Shown: piece after piece, positions 55,346 to 64,000 of the stretch
Layout of the letters: the number at the start of each line of letters is the position of its first letter
Numbering within the stretch: position 1 is the stretch's first letter
Source: Catonia carolina
Lineage: Eukaryota > Arthropoda > Insecta > Hemiptera > Achilidae
DNA: 64,000 nt
Assembly: GCA_035578175.1 (NCBI GenBank)
Contig: JAQMRL010000006.1
Location: 54,269,001-54,333,000, forward strand
Direction: 5' to 3'
The notes under the pieces: model-generated
The model's input: only the letters and a program-made list of their open reading frames with translations
Told to the model about the DNA's origin: nothing
Database searches by the model: none
Position numbers and translations under genes: made by a program

Positions 55346-56020
55346 AGATCCGCTGCCACACAAAAGAAATGTTTGGATACTTCATTCATCTCCCTTTTTC
55401 TTCTTAACATAGTGTTCAATAATGTTGATCACATAATTATAATGTTATGGATACATCATTAAGATTAAGGCCAGCCCTACGGACAAGCCAATACAAGGGT
55501 TATGTGGGCATCGTCACTAAAAAATAGTAAAATAAAAATAGAAACGTGGAATGCAATTTACAGATCAGTTATTTTAGTTTCTATTATCTTTCCGGATGAC
55601 TGAAATTCGGATTAATGGAGCTCTACTATCAACAATAAAATTTATAGTAAATATCAAAAGTTCAAAGTGTTTTCATTGGTAAAAGTATTTTAATATAAAA
55701 GAAATATTGTTTGGGAATAATATTTCAGTGGTAGAAAGAAAATTTGAACTTGATTTGACACCTGAGAATATAGTATCAAGTAAACATATTGTGTGATACG
55801 ATCATAATGCGTCGTCAGTATGATGAAGCTTTAGTAAAGTTGTAAGGTTATAAAAAAAAACAGAATAAGGGTTGTAAGGTGGGATGAATATATTTTCAAA
55901 GGTTTCTGTAATATCGACGGGGCTTCATTATTCTTTGAAGAACATTACTTTTTTAGGTTACCTATATGAATATCTGAATGTATTACAGTATAACAATAAT
56001 GATTTCTACAAAGAAACAAT
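55346..56020. other. No recognised feature
   Basis: AT-rich. CCGGATGACTGAAATTCGGA near 55593 followed by GAGCTCTACTATC resembles an eroded Tigger end. Confidence 0.35.
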
Positions 56021-56021
56021 A

Positions 56022-56630
56022 AACAGAAATCTGGTGTGAAACACTTACACGACTTTTTCTGGCCAATACAAATAGTGAACAATGTAATATATGTTTAATC
56101 ATGAGTAAACAATACAAAATTTAAAACATAACCTAATTTGAATCTTGAGTAAATGACGCAAAATGAAAATTAACCTCTGTAGAACTTAACAATACGGAAA
56201 ATCAGTAATTTCCGCTGAACTAAGCATTATATAAAATAATGTTATAAATAAAAGTTGTAGATATTTTAATTTCCTTTAATTTTAATTATATACTTTTTTG
56301 TCGTAAAATGCATACTAAGGCCGCAATCTTAAAAAATTTGATGAAAAACATTACTAATTACCGCTAGTCTTAGCGTTGTACAAAAAAATAAAATTTGTAG
56401 GTTTGTAAAAGTTTTAAAACTTTGATTATATACATTTATGCCTTAAAATGCATATTAAAGAGCTGCTATCGTAAAAAAAAAATTTTTTTTCTACGAGAAC
56501 ACAATCTCTCCAAGAATTTTTGCAGATTTGGCGCTTATCCTTTCTTGTAGAGCTTAAAAAATGTAGTAAATGAGGCGATTTTTAAAATAAATCATAGGAC
56601 CAATTTTGAGATAATGGCAAGAAAGTAAAA
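56022..56630 (-). mobile_element. HINE-like element, right half of a split copy
   Basis: From AATCTGGTGTGAAACACTTA to GGCAAGAAAGTAAAA, where a second copy begins. Confidence 0.75.
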
Positions 56631-57520
56631 AGTCTGGTGTGAAACACTCACACGACTTTCTCTTGCCAATGCAAATAATGGACAATATAATCTAATATTA
56701 GTAATAAAACATTAGAAATAAACAAAAAAACAACCTTGTTTTAATCATGAGTGGATGATGTAAAATGAAAACCTAACTTAGTTTGGCTTAATAATACGGA
56801 AAATCACTCTCTCTCCTTAAACTAGGCTCTGCAGAGAAAAATGCTTCAACTAAAAGTGTAGATCTTTTAATTTCCTATAAATTTGATTATATGCTTTTTT
56901 GTCTAAAATGGATACTACGGCCGAAATCTTAAAAAATCTATTTTGTACAGATTTCCATGACAAAAAACCAGAAAATCACCAATTACCGCTAAACAAGAGT
57001 TTACAAAAAATTATTCGAAATAAAGGTTGTAGATTTTTAAATTGTCTACAACTTTTATTATATACACTTTGGCGCTCAAATGCACATTAAGGCTATAATC
57101 TTAAAAAAAAAAACATTTTTTTCTTTGAGAGAACCGCCGCCCCAAGAATTTCAGCAGACATGACACCTACCCTATCCTTTAGAGCATAAAAATTGTAGTA
57201 AATGAAGCGATTTTTAAAAACAGTTGTAAGAGTCGTTTTTGAGAAAATCGCAAAAAAGTTAAAAATGATACGAATAAACAACTACTTCCGGTTGACCGAT
57301 TTTGATGAAAATGTTCTTGTCTGGTCCGGTAGTAGTATCTTACTTAAGTTTCAAGTTTAAAATTCGTTCGATGTTCCGTTTTTAAAATATTCTGTTCACA
57401 CGCACACACACACAGACCAATTGCTAAAAACATGTTTTTTGGGTACAGGGGGCCTGAAAACGAGTATATCCAGTGAAAACAATATTTTCCTTCGTATCAT
57501 TCATGTAAGCAAGAGAAAGT
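56631..57520 (-). mobile_element. HINE-like element, full-length, nested
   Basis: From GTCTGGTGTGAAACACTCAC to AGCAAGAGAAAGT, with CA tract at 57398-57413. Confidence 0.82.
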
Positions 57521-57757
57521 AAAAATGTTTGTGCGGGTCTTCTATAGTGCCTAACTGAAGTTTCAAGTTTCAACTTCGTACGATATTAATTGTAAGATTT
57601 TTTTAACACACACACGCACACAGATCAATCGCTAAAAACATGTTTTTTGGGTACAGGGGGCCTGAAAACGTGTTGCTATATCCAGTGAAAACTCGATTTC
57701 GAAAAATCGACATAAAACAATACTTTCCTTATACATTCATTAAGGGGAAGAGAAAGT
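57521..57757 (-). mobile_element. HINE-like element, left half of the split copy
   Basis: From GTGCGGGTCTTCTATAGTGC to GGGGAAGAGAAAGTA. It continues the copy at 56022-56630 with about 50 bp missing at the break. Confidence 0.7.
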
Positions 57758-58539
57758 ATTATACTTAAAAATTGTCCGTTTTAATAATTTTTTAACAAGC
57801 CTCATAATTGTTTTGTTCGCAAGTGAGGTACAAATAAAAAAAATGCACTATCTACATATTCACACCTCAAGTCCTAAAAAAAGTTAACTTGGAAAAATAT
57901 GTTTTTGACATTGAAAATAAAATTAAAATTGAGTTACGACTTCATTCTGGACAGTAGGTCACTCAATAAAGATGTTTTATGGGTACCGATCACATTCATA
58001 CATAACTACTCTCTTTTGTCCTTGAAATTTTATATGACCTCCATTACTGCCAAGGTCATATACAATTGACTATCTTAACTGAAGAACTCCTTTTAAAACC
58101 CCTGCATATCTTTCCAGCCAGACTAACATTATAAAAGAAGAATTTCAAATAAAATTAAGACAAAAGCAAGCTTATGCAGCCAAGTGAGTCATAAAAATTA
58201 CTTTATGCATTCGTAGACGGTGTTTACGTTTATCTTTTATTATTTCCCCCTACCCTTATTTGCCGGTACCCTTTCGCTCCCTCATTTCCTTTCTCTATTT
58301 TTGTTTGTGGTGTAGAGTATTGCGGTGTTTGATAATTTTTGATATTCAGATTTCAATTGATCTTCACCTTTCGTGACCCGTGAAGCCCAGACATTTATAT
58401 TTAAAATATACGTGGATAGTTGTTATTCGTCTTTGAGCTACAATCACTACAGCAATTGGGCTGAAATTTGAAAATAAGATACCCTCAGCCAAGCCCCAAG
58501 AAGGTTTTAGAATTAGCTACGTAGCTCAAAAGCAATATT
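57758..58539. other. No recognised feature
   Basis: AT-rich then mixed; becomes pyrimidine-rich from about 58240. Confidence 0.4.
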
Positions 58540-59022
58540 CTTCTTATCTTTCTCTCTCTTCTCATACTCCTTCTCTCTCTTCTACTTTTTCTTCTTCTTC
58601 TTATCCATCTCCTCCTCCTCCTCCTCCTACTTCTTCTCCTGCTCCTTATCTCCTATTTCTTCCTCTTCTTCTCCTACTACTTCTCCTTCTCTTCTACTTC
58701 TCCCTCTTCTCCTTTCTCTTTTCCCTCTTCTTCTTCCTATTTTCCCTCTTCTCCTTCTACTTCTCCCTCTTCTTCTTCTTCTACTTCTCCCTCATTTCCT
58801 TCTTCTTCTTTTCCCTCTTCTCCTACTTCTCCTTCTTCTTCCTCTTTTACTTCTACTTCTACTTCTACTTCTTCCTCATCTCCTTCTTCTTCTACTTCTA
58901 CTTCTTCCTCATCTCCTTCTTCTTCTACTTCTACTTCTTCCTCATCTCCTTCATCTTCTTCTGCTTCTCCCTCTTCTTCTTCTTCTTCTACTCCTTCTAC
59001 TTCTCAATCTTCTTCTTGTTAA
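58540..59022. repeat. Homopyrimidine tract (plus strand), about 480 bp
   Basis: C and T almost throughout (CTTCTTCTCC types). Contains a 33-bp unit repeated three times with CTTCCTCATCTCC at 58871, 58904 and 58937. Confidence 0.9.
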
Positions 59023-59189
59023 CATGAAAAGTTACAAGAACATTGCTTTACTTTATAAGAAAATATCAAAATCTGTAACAAACTTAAAAAGTGGTTAACT
59101 GTCGTCGTCGTCTGAGGACTTATGGTTATCTTTTTCGGAGTATGGCCTATCGTTTTGGATGTAACAGCGCATGATAGTCTCCCATTTTT

Positions 59190-59516
59190 AAAGAATTATC
59201 TTGGTGAAGTTTGTTCCGGAATGATCTTTAAAAAGCTGTGAACAGCATTTGAAAATATCGACGAGAGACTGTAGAGTACGCATTGATAAATATCGATCGT
59301 CACGACCTACAGCGGCTATTTTACTGATGTTTTCTTCAGGAATAGCAGTTGACGACCGACCGCATCTCTTGGAATCAACTCAGTTGACTCTTGTCCTTCA
59401 GAAAACACTTTGTACCGATGGAAAAGTGTACTGGCACCCAAACAGTCTTCCCCACACGCATCTTTCATCTTGTTCAACAGCTCAACTTCAACTTTCTTCA
59501 AACTTTCAAGCTTCAA
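59190..59516 (-). pseudogene. Mariner-like transposase N-terminal remnant
   Basis: On the minus strand LLNKMKDACGEDCLGASTLF then HRYKVFSEGQESTELIPRDA, then after a frameshift GRSSTAIPEENISKIAAVGR and DDRYLSMRTLQSLV. This follows the mariner DNA-binding domain order (Y/C-G-x-x-x-L..T.F.W...F..G...V.D..R.GR.S......N...V...V..D.R.T...). No DDE domain follows. Confidence 0.6.
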
Positions 59517-59519
59517 CTT

Positions 59520-60689
59520 TCTTGTTCGGTATCAACAGCTGAAAAACCGCGGCGAACACAATAGCGAATCGCATATTATTGCTCTATTTTTGGTTCTGCA
59601 CTTATAGAAAAAACCGCAAAACACGTCTGACAAAAGAAATATGAGTACTGAACACTTACTAATCAACGTAAATCATTCGGTTTTTGGTCACGCGTTTGCA
59701 ACAAGTTAAACTTTACATCTAAACAGGTTCAAACTTATACAGTAGTGTCGATTGCTCATATGAACGTCAATCTATTTTTTTTCTGGTGGGGGTGCACCCT
59801 TTAATATTATTTATAAATTCCAGAATATGACTGTTCGGTATTGTTTATTAATGAAATAAACTCAAAAAATCTTCTTATATTTAAATAATCCAGTTAATAA
59901 TCACCAAAGAATTTCCTCGTGATAGATTAAGCTCAATTAACTACCTCAAGGCAATGATTCAAATCAGATAAAGATCACGAATACAAAAAAAACCCTGTCG
60001 AAAATGCGACAAAAAATAGGTGTACCAATATGAATAATAATTTATTTACTAGAAATTTCCACGTACTGATTACATTTTTAAAAATAAAGTAAAAAAATCA
60101 CTGAAATGGAATTTAATGACTAAAAAATATAAGGTGTAGAACTGGTTTTAATATTTACGTATTGTATAGTTTTGAGTTAACCCTATTTGGTACCTCAAAT
60201 AACTCTTCCTTTCTTACAATTTTACACAATGATAAAGATGAATTTTGCAAGGTCATAATTCTTAAATATACTTTGTTTGGTCTGTTTTTATTAAAGAACT
60301 TATTACAGTACAGTACAATAATTACAAGAAAAAAGAACAATCATGTATTTCAGCTTGGCCTGAATACCAATCATTCAAATGTTTTTTTATAAATACATAT
60401 AATTTATATTTTAAACCTACGTGAGAAAATATAAGACTTTCAAAAAATATACCGATGATAAAAGTATCATTTATTTTTTTAAGATTTATATGTATTGATA
60501 GATATTAAAGGTATTGTAATAATTTGATATCCTTGAAGAACTAGGGTGACGAAATCATTTAACTAGGAAGGCCTTCATGATATTCGGTTTGATTATCTTA
60601 AAATATTTCTTGATATATTTAGTTTTTATGAAGGCAGGTTTATCCATTATCAGTCACGATCATTTATTACTTGTTGACGCACCTGTGTT
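59520..60689. other. No recognised feature
   Basis: AT-rich non-coding sequence. Confidence 0.4.
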
Positions 60690-60870
60690 TATTTTCTCTT
60701 ATATGGCCAATTTTAGACCTTGTGAGGTGACTTTAGACGTTTCTGGAAGCTCATTTTGCAGCCAACGTTCTCAGCATCCGCTCACTGTAAGCTTTTTCCT
60801 TATTTCTGTCCTTTCGGTGTTCTGTGTTTACTATTCATGGAAGCCCTTAAAGTCCGTTATTAGTAATCTG
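60690..60870 (+). repeat. Dispersed repeat of unknown class, copy 2
   Basis: Partner of 1985-2150. The ORF of 115 codons over it is not supported by the first copy. Confidence 0.5.
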
Positions 60871-60895
60871 AATTTGGTTCAATTCATTAAATTTT

Positions 60896-61232
60896 TACTT
60901 TCTCTTGCCTATATGAATATATAGGAAGGTATTGTTTTCATGTCGATTTTTGGAAATCAAGTTTTGACCGGATCTACACATTTTCAGACCCCCTGAACCC
61001 AAAAAACATGTTTTTAGCTATTGGTCTGTGTGTGAACAAAATATCTCAAGAATGGAACATCGTACGAAGTTGAAATTTAAAATTTACGTTAGATACTACT
61101 CCCGGACCCGACACGAACATTTTTATCAAAATCGGTCTACCGGAAGTAGTAGTTTATTCACTTTAACGTTTTTCACTTTTTTGGGATTTTCTCAAAAAAC
61201 CTACGATTTTTTTTAAAAATTGCCTCATTTAA
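60896..61232 (+). mobile_element. HINE-like element, left third
   Basis: From ACTTTCTCTTGCCTATATGA to TTTAAAAATTGCCTCATTT. The GT tract is nearly lost (TGTGTGTG). Confidence 0.78.
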
Positions 61233-61574
61233 AGTTAAGAAAATCCATTCGTCTTGTGTAATATTGAATACTCATCCCTCTGATTCAGGCAAGAAATTAA
61301 CGCGTAGTACAGATGCAATTTACTTGTTATAAATTAAACAAAAGAATTAATTAAATAAATTAAATGAAGAAACGGTTGAAAACCGGAAAAGTATAATTGT
61401 TGATCATGTATAATGCAACTTTAAGAAACCAGTTTAAATAGAACAATAATTTTTAATTTACTTCTTTATCCGACACGTTTCAATGTTTATAATATAAATT
61501 AAATTTAAATAAATATTTGTTTAAAAATCTGGTGTGAAACACTCACACGACTTTCTTTTGCCAATGCAAATAAT

Positions 61575-61752
61575 GTTTTTATTATTATTTTTTTTTTTTG
61601 TTGAACTGTTATGGAATTACTGCTAATGCAGACGGTGAAGGATGAAATGATTTTTTGTAACGTATGAAAATATGCCGTGCCTGAATGGGATTCGAACCCA
61701 AGACTGCATGGTGAGAGGCGAGCACGTTACCAACTACGCCAATGCGGCTGGC
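61575..61752 (-). mobile_element. SINE2a in HINE-like element
   Basis: Poly(T) side at 61576-61600, body ACTGCTAATGCAGACGG, B box GATTCGAACCCA, head to GCCGCATTGGCGTAG (reverse). Confidence 0.85.
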
Positions 61753-61838
61753 AAATGGAAAGAATAAACAATATTTATAATCTCTAATATTAGAAATAAT
61801 TAAACAAAAAAAATTAACCTCAAAAACATAACCTCATT

Positions 61839-62018
61839 TTTTTTAATTTAACGTCGCATTAACTGCAAGATCATTAACGATGACGTTGGGGTGCAACTGT
61901 GTGAGGATGAAATGATTTTTTTGTAACGTATGAAAATATGCCGTGCGTGAGTGAGATTCAAACCCAGGACCGAATGATGAGAGCCGAGCACGTTACCAAC
62001 TACGCCAACGCGGCCGGC
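61839..62018 (-). mobile_element. SINE2b in HINE-like element
   Basis: Flanked by ATAACCTCATT (61828-61838) and ATAACCTTATT (62019-62029). The tail region GTCGCATTAACTGCAAGATC then ATTAACGA matches the SINE2b copy at 24869. Confidence 0.88.
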
Positions 62019-62356
62019 ATAACCTTATTTTAATCATGAGTGAATGATGCAAAATGAAACCCAACTTAGTTTGGTTTAATAATACGGTAAATCGCTCTTT
62101 GACGCTAAACAAAGGCTCTGTAGAGAAACATGCTTGAAATAAAAGTTGTAGATATTTTAATTTACTATAAATTTCATTCATACACTTTTGTCGTAAAATG
62201 CATACTACGGCCGAAATCTTGAAAAATCTGTTTTGATTTTACAGATTTTCATTGGAAAAAAACAGAAAATCACTAATTACCGCTAAACTAAGCGTTATAC
62301 AAAGAAATGTTTGAAATAAAAGTTGTAGGTTCTTAAATTTTTTACAACTTCGATTA

Positions 62357-62500
62357 TACAGAGTGTTACAGTCATACTTCAGGAACTGATTATACAGCTA
62401 AAAATAAGAAAAAAGTTTCAGATAAACATGGCTCCGAAAACCATTCTTTAGCGAGTTACGGCTAGCGAAAGATTTTGCCTGGAATTCAGTTCCCTCTGTG
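62357..62500 (-). repeat. Repeat H, partial
   Basis: Inverted partner of part of 45230-45540. Confidence 0.45.
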
Positions 62501-62528
62501 AAATGAATTCATCCTTAAATTTTTAGGG

Positions 62529-62548
62529 CATTAATTCTTCTTCTTCTT
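62529..62548 (-). repeat. (GAA)n tail of the LINE
   Basis: On the plus strand TTCTTCTTCTTCT follows AATTAA, immediately 3' of the LINE stop codon on the minus strand. A short microsatellite tail in place of poly(A) is known from some LINE clades such as RTE. Confidence 0.6.
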
Positions 62549-64000
62549 CTATATGCCTGCTCCGCGTCGGAGATTGGCGATCATCATCATGATTCTAACC
62601 TTGGAACCAGCCGCTCTGAAGAGTTGAACTGAGGTGGTCCCAAACCACCCCCGCAGGTTCCCCATCCAAGAAATTCTCCTTCTCCCCGGTCTTCGTTTAC
62701 CTTCAATTTTGCCTTCCATGATGCACTGCAGTAGGTGGTATTTTTTATTCCGTACTACATGGCCAAAATATTGGAGTTTCCATCTTTTGATATTGAAAAG
62801 AAGTTCTGTATTTTTGTTCAAACGGCTTAGAACTTCCCCATTTTTAATTTTATCCTTCCATGAGATGCGGAGCATCCGCCGGTAAGTCCACGTCTCAAAC
62901 GCCTCCAATTTCCTTTCCAAGGACTTAGTCAATATCCATCCCTCATGACCATAAATGAGTACAGGAATTACATAACATTTGAGTATGCGAAGTCTTGTAT
63001 TGAGGTTGAGTTCTCTATTGCAAAGCAAATTTTTCATTTTTATGAATACAGCTCTTGCCTGTTCAATGCGGGCCCTGATCTCCTGACTAAAGTCCCATCT
63101 TTCATTCAAGAGACACCCAAGATACTTATAGAACTTGACTCGCTCAACCACACTACCATCAACCGAAAGGACAGTATTTACTTCATGTCTACTGACAACC
63201 AGGAACTTTGTCTTGTGGATATTCATTCTCAAACCATAAGCGTTGCTGACTAAATTCACATGGTCCAACAATGTCTGCAGATGTTCAGCACTTCCAGCCA
63301 TCAGGACTGTGTCATCTGCATATCGCAGGTTATTGATTTCCAAACCATTTACCCTGATGCCACGTCCACATCCCTCCAGGGCCTCTGACAAGATGGCCTC
63401 CGAATAAAGGTTGAAGAGCATTGGAGACAATACACACCCCTGACGAACTCCCCGCCGAATTAGGATCTCCTCCGTTCCGTCATCGCCAATTTTTATGTTT
63501 GCACGTTGACTCCAATATAAATTTGCAATTACTCGATTGTCACGTCCATCAAGACCCACCCGCTGCAAGATTTCCAACATTTTAGCATGCTGCACTCGGT
63601 CAAACGCCTTCTCATAATCAATGAAGCACATGAATACATCTCTGTCGACATCCTGACACCTCTGAGTGAGAACCTGTATAGCAAACAGTGCATCTCTAGT
63701 ACCAAGTCCTCCACGAAATCCAAATTGAGTCTCAGTCATAACCTCCTCACATTTTCGAAAAACCCGATTATGTATTATCTTTAAGAAAAGCTTAAGTATG
63801 TGACTCATCAAACTAATTGTGCGATACTCTTCACAACGTTTGGCATTTATTTTCTTTGGCAGTGGAATGAATGTCGATTTAAGCCAGTCCTTGAGAATGA
63901 TACCAGTCTGATATATCCTGTTGAACAAAGATGTCAGAGTTCCAAGCTCCTCCTCATCCAAGGTCTTCAGAAGTTCTGCATTAACTTCATCTGGTCCTGG
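62549..64000 (-). CDS. Non-LTR retrotransposon reverse transcriptase (5' end beyond window)
   Basis: Uninterrupted frame from the window edge to TAG at 62551-62549, 483 codons visible. No start codon is needed at the edge, because the frame continues upstream as PGPDEVNAELLKTL, a typical RT-domain beginning. Counting from the edge, motif A is FIDYEKAFDRV (about 126-136), motif B is RQGCVLSPMLFNLY (about 186-199) and motif C is YADD (227-230), with catalytic aspartates present. The LGCLL region, an arginine-rich helix, YGHEGW and FGHVVRNKKYHL follow. The end is KIEGKRRPGRRRISWM with MMIANLRRGAG. The endonuclease would lie outside the window. Downstream on the same strand is an (AGA)n tail at 62545-62531. 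Lack of stops suggests a fairly young copy; clade not assigned. Confidence 0.88.
   Translation of the reverse strand, partial: PGPDEVNAELLKTLDEEELGTLTSLFNRIYQTGIILKDWLKSTFIPLPKKINAKRCEEYRTISLMSHILKLFLKIIHNRVFRKCEEVMTETQFGFRGGLGTRDALFAIQVLTQRCQDVDRDVFMCFIDYEKAFDRVQHAKMLEILQRVGLDGRDNRVIANLYWSQRANIKIGDDGTEEILIRRGVRQGCVLSPMLFNLYSEAILSEALEGCGRGIRVNGLEINNLRYADDTVLMAGSAEHLQTLLDHVNLVSNAYGLRMNIHKTKFLVVSRHEVNTVLSVDGSVVERVKFYKYLGCLLNERWDFSQEIRARIEQARAVFIKMKNLLCNRELNLNTRLRILKCYVIPVLIYGHEGWILTKSLERKLEAFETWTYRRMLRISWKDKIKNGEVLSRLNKNTELLFNIKRWKLQYFGHVVRNKKYHLLQCIMEGKIEGKRRPGRRRISWMGNLRGWFGTTSVQLFRAAGSKVRIMMMIANLRRGAGI

Larger units (their letters stand above)
61523..62356 (-). mobile_element. HINE-like element carrying two SINE2 copies
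   Basis: Right end ATCTGGTGTGAAACACTCAC at 61528; interrupted at 61575 and 61839; core continues to the TTTTTTACAACTT region at 62350, left third missing. Confidence 0.8.

Noticed and set aside
54436..55419. 327-residue and 290-residue ORFs on the minus strand, and E/K/R-rich ORFs on the plus strand
   Set aside because: They follow from a homopurine tract. Several frames are open at once and the residues are those the skewed codons force.
60577..60924. 115-residue ORF
   Set aside because: It crosses a dispersed repeat and the left end of a HINE-like copy. The partner repeat at 1985-2150 does not keep the frame.
1..64000. CRISPR array, prophage, operon or bacterial gene cluster
   Set aside because: No spaced direct repeats, no Shine-Dalgarno-led genes and no coding density. 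The content is that of a eukaryotic repeat region.

Overview
The window is a gene-poor, strongly AT-rich stretch of a eukaryotic nuclear genome, built almost entirely from transposable elements in several layers. The best guess for the host is an arthropod, probably an insect. Supporting signs are a DD41D (rosa-type) mariner, tRNA-derived SINEs, decayed mariner, Tigger and Harbinger transposases, and an arthropod-type initiator motif. No intact host protein gene was recognised. The only long, credible coding region is a non-LTR retrotransposon reverse transcriptase on the minus strand at 62549-64000. It is open to the window edge.

The dominant component is one interspersed family of about 0.9-1 kb, present in more than 20 full, partial or nested copies (about 16.3, 19.5, 21, 22.7, 23.8, 26.4, 31.2, 32.2, 35, 36.6, 38.3, 43, 44.8, 47.9, 48.8, 50.3, 52, 56-57.7, 60.9 and 61.5 kb). 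Its full copies share five parts: a T-rich flank, a 13-bp inverted repeat at one end, a (GT)n tract about 130 bp in, an internal stem-loop, and at the other end the 13-mer complement followed by a 6-bp hairpin and CAGA-T(n). This arrangement matches Helentron-derived non-autonomous elements (HINEs, such as DINE-1) better than a MITE or LTR element. I call the family HINE-like; the class is an inference. Copies occur head-to-tail, nested in each other, and as convergent pairs that form kilobase-scale palindromes (31161-33128 and 19541-21893).

Layout. 0-5 kb: CCGG-palindrome minisatellite, an 825-bp Tigger remnant with a PIP-box-like C terminus, and a SINE1. 5-14 kb: retroposon E, a solo LTR, mariner and Harbinger remnants, MITE-like elements and a LINE 3' fragment inside a possible old Tigger shell. 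14-18 kb: SINE copies, and a SINE3 split by an 8-bp-TSD DNA transposon and by SINE2. 18-18.45 kb: a non-repetitive block that could be a first exon. 19.5-27.5 kb: HINE-like copies with SINE and mariner insertions. 28-36.5 kb: solo LTRs, a palindromic HINE pair, a second 8-bp-TSD transposon, a retrocopy. 36.6-43 kb: HINEs, retroposon E, and a dead LINE RT interrupted by retroposon E. 43-53 kb: HINEs, SINEs and a GC-richer unassigned block. 54.5-55.3 and 58.5-59 kb: long homopurine and homopyrimidine tracts. 59-64 kb: a mariner N-terminal remnant, HINEs with two SINE2 insertions, and the LINE RT.

The genes do not form an operon or pathway. Their relation is parasitic and chronological: SINEs and retroposons with target-site duplications sit in HINEs, HINEs sit in DNA transposons, and a mariner sits in a SINE tail inside a HINE. 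Shared 3' ends between SINE families suggest a common LINE partner.
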